This document shows, piece after piece, positions 31,557 through 38,654 of a DNA stretch of 64,000 bases; within the stretch, counting starts at the first letter, position 1; each line of letters starts with the position of its first letter. The DNA comes from a virus. The notes under the pieces are model-generated. The model saw nothing but the letters and a program-made list of their open reading frames with translations. It did not search any database and was not told the origin of the DNA. The DNA is taken from the IMG/VR virus record IMGVR_UViG_3300008259_000023, positions 1 to 64,000 of that record, one strand, 5' to 3'. The translations under genes and the position numbers were made by a program.

Positions 31557-33080
31557 TTACAATTTCACATTGAATATCTTGTATTCAAATCTTTCCCTCT
31601 TGTAAATGTCTATCCTTGCCTTGGAATGTCTCATCAGATAATTCTCGTACTTGCCGCTAGAGAAATCATCAACGAAATCGATTACATTAACTTTCTCCTT
31701 GCCTTCCATCTGACGCATACCTCTTCCCAAAGACTGCTTAATTAGCACTTCGCTCTTGTATGATTCTACCAGAAAGATGTTATGGATGTTTTTAATCGAA
31801 ATACCAGTTGAAAAAGTACCATAGGTGGCAATCAGTATCTTGTTGTCGCCTTTCTCCATCCTTGATTTATATTCTTCCCGTATTTTCTCCTCCGTATCTC
31901 CATCCACATAGAATACTTCCTTGCCTTGGCTAGATTCTCTTATCTTGTGAAATATCTGCTTACCGTATTCATTCATAACCGACTGGAAAAGAACCAACGA
32001 ATTCTTGTTGGCCTTAATTATAAAATCAACAATGAAATCAAGTCTTTTCTTAGATTCGATCACCAGTTTTCGTTCGAGATTGTAAACTTCATTTCCCTCA
32101 ATGTTATTCGAGTTTAATTTTAGATCGGCTAATTTATTTTTGATCTCGTCATCTAGCCAGTCCATAATCACAACTTTCACCGAAACCGGAGTTGCATAAT
32201 TGTTATCGAAAAGAAATTTAGGTGTAATCTCCATAACCAATGGACCCAGAAATTGCTGGATAGTTAGGTATTCAGCAGATCCTCTTTTAGTTAGGGTACC
32301 GGTTAATCCGAAACGCCATCCGGAGTCCAAGCATTTTGATATTATCTTCTTGATCGACATTGATGATGTACCGTGTGCCTCATCGACAAAAACCGCATCA
32401 ATCTCGGTGAAAAATTCCTCATCAAATTTAACAAGTGATTGATATGTTCCTATGATAATATCGCAGTCACCACGCTGCTTTGCTCCACCACCTATTTGCT
32501 GGATTTTGCATCCCAATTTATGTAAACCGAAATCTACGAAATCCTCTGTTCCTTGGATTACGAGGTTTGTATTAGGTACGATCATCAGGAATTTTCTGAT
32601 CAGATTGTTCGACTTTAGATAAGCCAGAACAAGAAAAGAGATCAATGTCTTTCCAGAGGAGGTAGCGATCTCGCTGACCGAATACCTATATTTCAATATT
32701 CTCCATGCGGAATCTATTTGATAGTCTCTAGGCTTATAAGTGGAGTCCTCAAAAAATTTGTTTACCCAATTCGTAAAATGCTCCAGGGTCAATTCGTTGT
32801 GAAATATTCTGCTTTTACCTTCAACCTCAATAGTTAAAGAATAGTCTTCTGCAATCTGTAGGATCTCCCTCCATAGACCAATCGGAACACGCCACTGCGG
32901 TCCCTTCTTATCGACGAAGCAAATAGCCCCGTCCCACAATTTTTTCTTCACAAGGGGATGAAAAAAGTGATTGTGTATTTTTTTAGTTAAAGAAAGCTCA
33001 ATCTGCTTCCTCTCCACTTCTTCGTCGAAGTGAACGAGCTGCAACCATTTTCTATCATCTGTTACTACGAATTTCAGCAT
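31557..33080 (-). CDS. UvsW-like superfamily 2 helicase
   Basis: Encodes 507 residues; T4 UvsW has 503. Residues 1-110 match the UvsW N-terminal domain in type (small substrate-recognition domain). Helicase motifs: Q-motif-like YKPRDYQIDSAW, Walker A SEIATSSGKT (about 136-145), motif II VDEAHG (232-237), motif III FGLTGTL, motif V DNKILIATYGTFSTGISI, motif VI QSLGRGMRQ. UvsW reverses forks and branch-migrates recombination intermediates, and removes R-loops to switch T4 from origin- to recombination-dependent replication. Next to the UvsY-like gene, as in T4-type genomes. Confidence 0.92.
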   Translation of the reverse strand: MLKFVVTDDRKWLQLVHFDEEVERKQIELSLTKKIHNHFFHPLVKKKLWDGAICFVDKKGPQWRVPIGLWREILQIAEDYSLTIEVEGKSRIFHNELTLEHFTNWVNKFFEDSTYKPRDYQIDSAWRILKYRYSVSEIATSSGKTLISFLVLAYLKSNNLIRKFLMIVPNTNLVIQGTEDFVDFGLHKLGCKIQQIGGGAKQRGDCDIIIGTYQSLVKFDEEFFTEIDAVFVDEAHGTSSMSIKKIISKCLDSGWRFGLTGTLTKRGSAEYLTIQQFLGPLVMEITPKFLFDNNYATPVSVKVVIMDWLDDEIKNKLADLKLNSNNIEGNEVYNLERKLVIESKKRLDFIVDFIIKANKNSLVLFQSVMNEYGKQIFHKIRESSQGKEVFYVDGDTEEKIREEYKSRMEKGDNKILIATYGTFSTGISIKNIHNIFLVESYKSEVLIKQSLGRGMRQMEGKEKVNVIDFVDDFSSGKYENYLMRHSKARIDIYKRERFEYKIFNVKL

Positions 33081-33084
33081 AAAA

Positions 33085-33528
33085 TTACTTTACTGTGCTG
33101 CCGCGGAGGTATTCCTCCAGAGCGATTCTTTGACGTATGCCGTATAGCATGTGATCAACAGTTTGTACTGTTTGATCTATAAATTTTCTATGACCATCAA
33201 CTAGTTCCATCTTGGAAACTATCTCGCTGAGTAAGCCGTCGAGGATCATTGTTTTTTCATTACTCCCGTATTTATAATCCGCATTCTCGCTGATCTCACG
33301 GAGTTTTCTTGCTTTGTCAGTTTTGTATTTGGTATTCAGCCTGGAATATATTTTAGCCAATTTGTACGAATACTCCAGCAGTATTTGGCGGGCTCCGAAC
33401 AGATCAACCTGGGCTGTCGCTACGGTCCTTATATCTTTCAGGTGAAGAGCATAGACTTTGATCTTCTCAGTCCACTCAGCTCTTTCATCATCAAAAATTT
33501 TAGAAAAATCCTCTTTTATTTCGGTCAT
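33085..33528 (-). CDS. probable UvsY-like recombination mediator
   Basis: Encodes 147 residues; T4 UvsY has 137. All-helical, charged: LEYSYKLAKIYSRLNTKYKT, KYGSNEKTMILDGLLSEIV and a final helix MLYGIRQRIALEEYLRG. The helical layout with a central lysine-rich region and a terminal arginine helix fits UvsY, which loads UvsX recombinase on gp32-coated single strands. The call rests on length, pattern and its position next to uvsW, not on identifiable motifs. Confidence 0.5.
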   Translation of the reverse strand: MTEIKEDFSKIFDDERAEWTEKIKVYALHLKDIRTVATAQVDLFGARQILLEYSYKLAKIYSRLNTKYKTDKARKLREISENADYKYGSNEKTMILDGLLSEIVSKMELVDGHRKFIDQTVQTVDHMLYGIRQRIALEEYLRGSTVK

Positions 33529-33788
33529 CAGAATAATCCTCCTTTACCTTTTTTACCCAACTGTATGGTTTTTACTTTGTTCATATTACGTGGCTTCTCC
33601 GGCTCTCTAATTTCAGGGACCGGAAATTCTAATTTAATGTTGTCAAATTTTTCTTCGCTGAAAAAAAGTGGGAATCTGAACTTCGGCTTAGAATCTTTCT
33701 CAAGCGAATCCTCCCAATTGTTCTGAGCATCTATTCCTTCGTGTTCCATTACAGAAACTATTCTTCTATTTATCCTTCTATAAACCAT
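33528..33788 (-). CDS. hypothetical small protein
   Basis: Encodes 86 residues as the longest reading (MVYRRINRR start), or 73 residues from the ATG at 33749 (MEHEGIDAQNNWEDS). The latter is preceded at 17 bp by GATAAATA (33767-33774), whereas the longer form overlaps the primase by 19 bp; I cannot decide. The product is Pro/Lys-rich (KPKFRFPLFFSEEKF; EPEKPRNMNKVKTIQL). No family recognised. Stop/start shares one base with the UvsY-like gene downstream. Confidence 0.55.
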   Translation of the reverse strand: MVYRRINRRIVSVMEHEGIDAQNNWEDSLEKDSKPKFRFPLFFSEEKFDNIKLEFPVPEIREPEKPRNMNKVKTIQLGKKGKGGLF

Positions 33789-34840
33789 CTAATATCCAAT
33801 TTATCGTTTGTGAAGTATCCTTCGAATCTTTTTATCTTAGTCCCGGTGGATCTTAAATAATTCACCAGATCATTCAAATCCCATTTCCCATTAGTCGATA
33901 TGGAATGGTCAGCTAAGAATTTCCCCCAATTGAATACAAATTCGCCATTCATTAATCTTTCGGTTGATTTACTTCTTCCCGCGTCGTCCCAGTCATCCCA
34001 GAATCGGAGTCCATCCATCTCGAAAGGAACCTTGTTTTCTACAGAGCATGTTGCAATCGAGTTTGGATAAAGGAAAGAATCGAGAGGTCCTTCAAACACT
34101 GTAACCGGTAGTGATAGATTAACAGTACCTATCCCAAAGATACTCGAAATGGGATCTAGCCGATAAGTTTTTTCTATGAATTCACTATCCGTTGCTTTTA
34201 GCATTTTAGTCCAGATTCCAGAAAGCTTATAGGTCAGATATTTGGAAGATCCGGGATATCTGCTTTCCATGTTTCTTGTCTGGAGACCCAGTATGTTTTT
34301 ATCCTTTGTGAGATTCAGAATGAATATTCTCTTTCCGTATGCATCCCATAGGAACCTATCATCTGGAACTTGATTTCTGGATCTGATATACCCTTCAATC
34401 TCTGTTCCTATGACGGAAACGAGAGAAAGTTTTTTCATCAGGAAAGATCTAGGAATTACAATATCGCTAAAATCACCATCCAATACCTCAAAAACATCAA
34501 AATCACCATATCTGGTTACCCTCTTTTCTTTGTTCTCACGTATCTGGAAAAGTATATCCGTCTTTTCACCAGAATTAAGATTATCAAATTTTCTAAAATC
34601 CTTCAGGAAAGTTATGCCATCCTTGAATATAGAGCATCCACCATTGTAGCACTTGAAACTAAGCGTATCCAGATAGAAATTACCCCTTTTCTTGTGACCT
34701 GATTTTGAATCTCCACAATAAGGACAGGAGAAGTTTAGTCTATTTCCGGAGACATAGACCTTTTGCCTTCTCGCATCATTAGGAAATTCGCTGGCTAGAA
34801 TATCCTGTACGAGCGATTGAACTCTGTTAATATCCATCAT
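33770..34840 (-). CDS. DNA primase (gp61-like, zinc-binding)
   Basis: Encodes 356 residues from the ATG at 34840; T4 gp61 has 342. The zinc-binding domain has Cys39 and Cys42 (FSCPYCGDS) and Cys64 and Cys69 (FKCYNGGC). The TOPRIM-type catalytic part includes VFEGPLDSFLYPNSI and FWDDWDDAGRS, with the acidic metal ligands. A longer reading from 34888 would run through the terminator at 34851-34878, so I reject it. Makes RNA primers on the lagging strand. The helicase partner (gp41-type) is not in the window. Confidence 0.85.
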   Translation of the reverse strand: MMDINRVQSLVQDILASEFPNDARRQKVYVSGNRLNFSCPYCGDSKSGHKKRGNFYLDTLSFKCYNGGCSIFKDGITFLKDFRKFDNLNSGEKTDILFQIRENKEKRVTRYGDFDVFEVLDGDFSDIVIPRSFLMKKLSLVSVIGTEIEGYIRSRNQVPDDRFLWDAYGKRIFILNLTKDKNILGLQTRNMESRYPGSSKYLTYKLSGIWTKMLKATDSEFIEKTYRLDPISSIFGIGTVNLSLPVTVFEGPLDSFLYPNSIATCSVENKVPFEMDGLRFWDDWDDAGRSKSTERLMNGEFVFNWGKFLADHSISTNGKWDLNDLVNYLRSTGTKIKRFEGYFTNDKLDIRWFIEG

Positions 34841-34850
34841 TAGGGGAAAA

Positions 34851-34878
34851 AAAAGCCCACCCTGAAGGGCAGGCTTTT
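34851..34878 (-). terminator. hairpin terminator after the SSB gene
   Basis: Stem AAAAGCCCACCC / GGGCAGGCTTTT with loop TGAA. The two mismatches on the plus strand become G-U wobble pairs only in RNA made from the minus strand, and a run of T follows on the minus strand, which shows the orientation. Confidence 0.85.
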
Positions 34879-34894
34879 CGATGAACAATCAGAA

Positions 34895-35893
34895 TTATAA
34901 ATCAGCGTATAAATCCTCGAGAGAAGACATCTTATCATCGCTGTTCGAGCCTGAATTAGATGGCTGTGACTTTGCCGCTGGTGTTTCTGAAGAGTTAAAG
35001 AAATCGTCAATGCCGGTTTCCTTAGTCTCATTTTTAGCGGGTGCTGATGGAGATGTATTTTGTTTAGGCTGGGAATAAGACGAAGAGCTAGATTTTTGAC
35101 TGCTTGCTCCGCTTGTGATCTCGTTGATCAACCTACCGTCTGGGACTGTGTTACGAATAACCGTCATAACTTTCTCGGTCAATTCGTCATCCCAATCTTT
35201 ATAATCGAAACTTGTTAGGTTAGAAGGACCGGTCTTAAGATACTCAACGATCTTTTCCATGTCGTCCTGTTTTTTCTGCATTTTTTGACCCTCAACTTCG
35301 ATTGAAGTTCTTTCGCCGATAAATTGGCAAAGATCGTAGTTGTTCCAATCGCCAACCTTTCTTACATGGACAGCGAAAAGTTTACCATCAAAAAGATCGT
35401 AAGGATTGCAAGCTTCTCCATACTCAGGCTTTAACTGAGATTCGATCATATCATTTACTTTCTTACCGAATTTCCAAAGCATCACTTTGCCTTCCAATTC
35501 GGGTTTATTAGGATCCTTCACGATTTGGATCAAAGAATAAAAATCTTCTTTACGTGAGAAGCTTTTTGATAATTCTTGATCTGCTGCCGAATGGGATTGC
35601 TTTAGCTTCCAGAAAAGATCTTTCAAGACACTTTTCTTTCCTACTGTGCTAGGACAATCAACTGAAAAAGCGTCTCCGGTAACGGGATCTTTCAAATACA
35701 CATAGTACTTGTGGATTTTGCTTTTAGCAGGTTCAACAGGATTCGGAACGAATCTGATCAGGGATTTGTACACGCCATCTTTGCCATTTTCAGCATAGGG
35801 TTTGTAAAATTCAAGATCTCTTGATTCTTTTTGTTGTGTTTGGGTAACGAACATGTCGTTGCTCAGATTGAAGATGTCATTTAAATTACTCAT
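34895..35893 (-). CDS. single-stranded DNA-binding protein (gp32-like)
   Basis: Encodes 332 residues; T4 gp32 has 301. The OB-fold core follows the gp32 order: SLIRFVP, YYVYLKDPVTGDAFSVDC, IVKDPNKPELEGKVMLWKFG, GKLFAVHVRKVGDWNNYD. The T4 zinc ligands (His, Cys and the CxxC) are reduced to a single Cys at about 80; the region that holds the CPVC in T4 reads KKSVLKDLFWKL, so this SSB seems not to bind zinc. The C-terminus is a Ser/Pro-rich linker and an acidic end, SSLEDLYADL, the usual partner-binding tail. Coats ssDNA in replication and recombination. Confidence 0.9.
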   Translation of the reverse strand: MSNLNDIFNLSNDMFVTQTQQKESRDLEFYKPYAENGKDGVYKSLIRFVPNPVEPAKSKIHKYYVYLKDPVTGDAFSVDCPSTVGKKSVLKDLFWKLKQSHSAADQELSKSFSRKEDFYSLIQIVKDPNKPELEGKVMLWKFGKKVNDMIESQLKPEYGEACNPYDLFDGKLFAVHVRKVGDWNNYDLCQFIGERTSIEVEGQKMQKKQDDMEKIVEYLKTGPSNLTSFDYKDWDDELTEKVMTVIRNTVPDGRLINEITSGASSQKSSSSSYSQPKQNTSPSAPAKNETKETGIDDFFNSSETPAAKSQPSNSGSNSDDKMSSLEDLYADL

Positions 35894-36624
35894 AATTTCT
35901 CAATTTTTTTTGTTTTTGTTGTTTTCTTTTTAATTGTTTTTTTCTTTTTGGTTTCAATTTGTTCAAAATTTCCTTCAACGATGTCTTTTAAAAAGAGTGA
36001 TATCCATGTGGCATCAACTAAATCGTCTACCGGTTTATTAATCTGTAGAGATGGGGTTATCCAATTGTTTCGATTTTTTTCAAGTATGTCGCAGAGCAAG
36101 GGAATTCTTTTGGAAGCTATTAGAGAATCATACATCTCATCCTTCTTAAAGTTGCCCTTTCCGGCGAATTTTTTTATTTCTGTTGGCGAAAAAACGTGGA
36201 ACCTCTCGCTATCTATAGAGTCAATGATTTTTTTTCGGATCAAAGCGGTGGCCATGGAAATGTCTATCAGAGCATTTCCAGCCGACATAAAACTTAGTCC
36301 TTCCATAGCTACGTAAGCGTTGGTTACGTCTACATGGCTTAGTATTTTATTCCAGAAAACTTCAACAAGCTCCTGAAAGTATGCGATTTTAACCCTTTCC
36401 TTCTGACTGTAATCATCCGGCAATTCCTTCTTATCAAGAAAGAAAAGATCGAACTGTTCAAATCCATCCAAAATGGCATAGGGCTTGTCCTTAGATTTTT
36501 TTAGAGATTCGGAGGTCCTATCCGTGCGGGTCAAACTGCCCCACATTGTTTCTTTTTCAGTAATTATACAAAAAGCTGGGGAGTTGAGTGAAAAATCTAT
36601 TCCTATATAGCAGGTGTTGTTCAT
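35890..36624 (-). CDS. RuvC-like (RNase H fold) nuclease
   Basis: Encodes 244 residues. IGIDFSLNSPAFCI at 7-20 provides the first Asp of the RNase H fold, VAMEGLSFMSAGNALID the catalytic Glu, and VDDLVDATWISLFL the last acidic pair, as in RuvC-type Holliday-junction resolvases. The C-terminus is a long Lys/Thr tail (KKKKTIKKKTTKTKKIEKL), probably for DNA binding. T4 uses the unrelated endonuclease VII (gp49). Start/stop overlap (4 bp) with the SSB gene places it in the same operon. Confidence 0.8.
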   Translation of the reverse strand: MNNTCYIGIDFSLNSPAFCIITEKETMWGSLTRTDRTSESLKKSKDKPYAILDGFEQFDLFFLDKKELPDDYSQKERVKIAYFQELVEVFWNKILSHVDVTNAYVAMEGLSFMSAGNALIDISMATALIRKKIIDSIDSERFHVFSPTEIKKFAGKGNFKKDEMYDSLIASKRIPLLCDILEKNRNNWITPSLQINKPVDDLVDATWISLFLKDIVEGNFEQIETKKKKTIKKKTTKTKKIEKL

Positions 36625-36639
36625 GCGAATTTTTACAAT

Positions 36640-37464
36640 TTAAGCTGTAGCTCCCGCCCAGGTCACCGATGCAATGACAGAGGGGATTGCCGGACGTAAT
36701 GGACCTGAGGTAGGTCCTTGATAATACAATAAAACATCTTCGTCGGTCGAAGACCAAACTAATTCAAAATAATCTCCGCCCGAAGCCGCGATCACGAAGT
36801 TCCATGCGGCAACCACTTTAGCGTTATTTCCAGGAAGGTACAGGGAGGTGTTACTATCGGGGAGGTTTGCTCCATTTTTAGAGAGCCAAAGATCTACGAA
36901 ATCGATACCGCTATCCGTTTTGTCTATTTGTGCGGAGAATTGGATATTATAAATTCCGGGATACTGTACGGTCATCCTGGATCCGCCAGTCACATAAACG
37001 CCATTGGTTATAGTCGTGGTGTTAAATGTAATAATATTAGCAGCAGTTATACCACCGCTCAGCTGTGATGTTGTATCATAAAATGACCCGCATGGCATGA
37101 ATGCGCCGGTTCCTCCCGCAGGATAGCTAGAACCAACAATATCTTCAACGGTTATGGTATTTGTAAGTTGTGTTAAATTTATAATGGTAGGGAAAACAGC
37201 ATCGGACCAATAAGCTTTAGATAGAGCGTTTAATAAACCACCAAGAATATTGTTGCCATTTCCAGTTTTGAAAAGGGTAATTCTAGTTCCGTAATAGTAT
37301 TTTCTACTGTTTATCTCACCAGCTAAAGTTGCAGAAACTGAATCGAAAAATAGGACCACAGCATCCTCGGTTGAATATATCTCCGAAATTGCTTCCAGCG
37401 GGAATGATTGGGTAGTGTTCTGTCCCGAACTATTTGTATTCAGTATGAATTGAACATATTCCAT
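36640..37464 (-). CDS. virion protein with C-terminal jelly-roll-like domain
   Basis: Encodes 274 residues, Thr/Gly/Asn-rich and beta-rich. The last 110 residues (GSRMTVQYPGIYNIQFSAQI, FVDLWLSKNGANLPDS, YFELVWSSTDEDVLLYYQG) have the pattern of a C1q/TNF-like jelly roll, typical of receptor-binding tips of phage fibres. First gene of the tail block after the replication block. Probably a fibre tip or decoration protein. Confidence 0.65.
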   Translation of the reverse strand: MEYVQFILNTNSSGQNTTQSFPLEAISEIYSTEDAVVLFFDSVSATLAGEINSRKYYYGTRITLFKTGNGNNILGGLLNALSKAYWSDAVFPTIINLTQLTNTITVEDIVGSSYPAGGTGAFMPCGSFYDTTSQLSGGITAANIITFNTTTITNGVYVTGGSRMTVQYPGIYNIQFSAQIDKTDSGIDFVDLWLSKNGANLPDSNTSLYLPGNNAKVVAAWNFVIAASGGDYFELVWSSTDEDVLLYYQGPTSGPLRPAIPSVIASVTWAGATA

Positions 37465-37468
37465 TATC

Positions 37469-37810
37469 TTAGGGATATATTAAAATTCTTTTCTGCGTGA
37501 TGTAACCTTGAGAAGCGAAATCTAAAAAGATGAACGTTTGTGTTGATGTTGTATTGTTAACAGCTTTTTGCCATGATGAATTCATAAAATCACCGCTTCC
37601 CGCCGGACCAGTAAAATTATAAGCAGTACCATAAGCTTCATGACCGGGGTTGGTCACAGATAGATCAACCGTGGAGTTAACAGCTTTAGAAACGATAGAG
37701 AAAGTCGTAGAAGTAGATTCCGTGGTTGTAACCAAATCGGGATTAATTAAAACCGATAGGGTCTTACCGGAGCTATCCCAGCCATAGATTATTCCAACGA
37801 GACCAGACAT
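37469..37810 (-). CDS. probable virion protein, small
   Basis: Encodes 113 residues, Thr/Ser/Gly-rich (LVTTTESTSTTFSIVSKAVN; YNFTGPAGSGDFMNSSWQKA). Predicted beta structure throughout. No family recognised; composition and the 4-bp spacing to the next gene place it with the tail genes. Confidence 0.6.
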   Translation of the reverse strand: MSGLVGIIYGWDSSGKTLSVLINPDLVTTTESTSTTFSIVSKAVNSTVDLSVTNPGHEAYGTAYNFTGPAGSGDFMNSSWQKAVNNTTSTQTFIFLDFASQGYITQKRILIYP

Positions 37811-37813
37811 TCA

Positions 37814-38047
37814 TTATTTGCTTGGTACGTTTTCACCTTGTTTGCCAGTGAAAGCGTATTCTTTAACAAGTTTATCGTAACACTTCTTCATCTGATCCTC
37901 ACTTAAACAAGCTACGATGTCGTTCAATACTCTTACATCGTTTCCTGCTGCAGTGATAAGATGGTTTTTCATCAGATCCTTCTCGTCGTACAAAGGTTGT
38001 CCGTACTTCATTTCATTAAGTCTCTGTATTTGGGAAAACGTTTTCAT
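37814..38047 (-). CDS. leader-tagged small protein, unknown function
   Basis: Encodes 77 residues. Leader MKTFSQIQRLNEMKYG closely resembles the T4 capsid-targeting sequence (MKTYQEFIAEA), with LNE at residues 10-12. The rest is a helical protein (KNHLITAAGNDVRVLNDIVA; SEDQMKKCYDKLVKEYAF). No family recognised. GATATATA lies 28 bp upstream. It sits in the tail block but appears to be a separate cassette. Confidence 0.7.
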   Translation of the reverse strand: MKTFSQIQRLNEMKYGQPLYDEKDLMKNHLITAAGNDVRVLNDIVACLSEDQMKKCYDKLVKEYAFTGKQGENVPSK

Positions 38048-38075
38048 TGTCTTGCTTTTATTTCTATTTGTTTAC

Positions 38076-38083
38076 TATATATC
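38076..38083 (-). promoter_or_regulatory. candidate late promoter octamer GATATATA
   Basis: Minus strand reads TTAGATATATAGTAAACAAA, 28 bp before the ATG at 38047. Confidence 0.55.
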
Positions 38084-38090
38084 TAAACTC

Positions 38091-38654
38091 TTACCCAGTA
38101 ACTTTTTGATCCATGTGAAGTTGGATGTGCATGAAATTACTTTTGAAGCCGACACTGAATGTGCTGACCTGGGGTGAATTCTGTGTGTAATTGAGCTGAA
38201 CGTCCGAAATGGAGCTAATTATAACGTTTTCGAAGTTGTTCGTAACCAAAATATCACCATTTGTGTTCAAAAAACGGAGTGGCAAAGTTGGAACATAGAG
38301 CTGCTCGTTTTTGAAATTTTGGAAATTCAAAATCGTATCTAGCATAATCCAATAATTTACAAATCCATCAGTCATTCTAAAGCTAACAGAAAATTCCTGA
38401 TTGAATAGATCCTGAACCGGGGTTGCGTCCTTATAAACCACCTTTTTGCCAAGATATCTAACCTGCTGGGTTGATCCCATGCTCATGCCTGGAAAATTTA
38501 TACTCTGAATAGTAGAATTCATGAACTGCGTCAAGGTATCAAACGGAGTTTGCAAGCTCTTAACATAGGGCATATATTTCTCAACAACGACCTCCGGAAA
38601 AAATCCCTTAGGGAAAACAAAGTAGAAACTACTGGCTCTAGAATTTAAAATCAT
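38091..38654 (-). CDS. probable tail tube-type structural protein
   Basis: Encodes 187 residues. Similar in size and pattern to myovirus tail tube proteins (T4 gp19, 163 residues): an early FPGMSMGSTQQVRYLGKKVV, a central EFSVSFRMTDGFVNYWIMLD and a beta-rich end (FENVIISSISDVQLNYTQNS; FSVGFKSNFMHI). No definitive motif. Could also be a tube-related baseplate protein (gp48/gp54 type). Overlaps the start of the gene upstream by 4 bp. Confidence 0.5.
   Translation of the reverse strand: MILNSRASSFYFVFPKGFFPEVVVEKYMPYVKSLQTPFDTLTQFMNSTIQSINFPGMSMGSTQQVRYLGKKVVYKDATPVQDLFNQEFSVSFRMTDGFVNYWIMLDTILNFQNFKNEQLYVPTLPLRFLNTNGDILVTNNFENVIISSISDVQLNYTQNSPQVSTFSVGFKSNFMHIQLHMDQKVTG

Noticed and set aside
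34840-35078. Open frames overlapping the SSB gene and the primase start on both strands
   Set aside because: They run through a strong terminator and lie over clearly coding sequence of gp32-like SSB.
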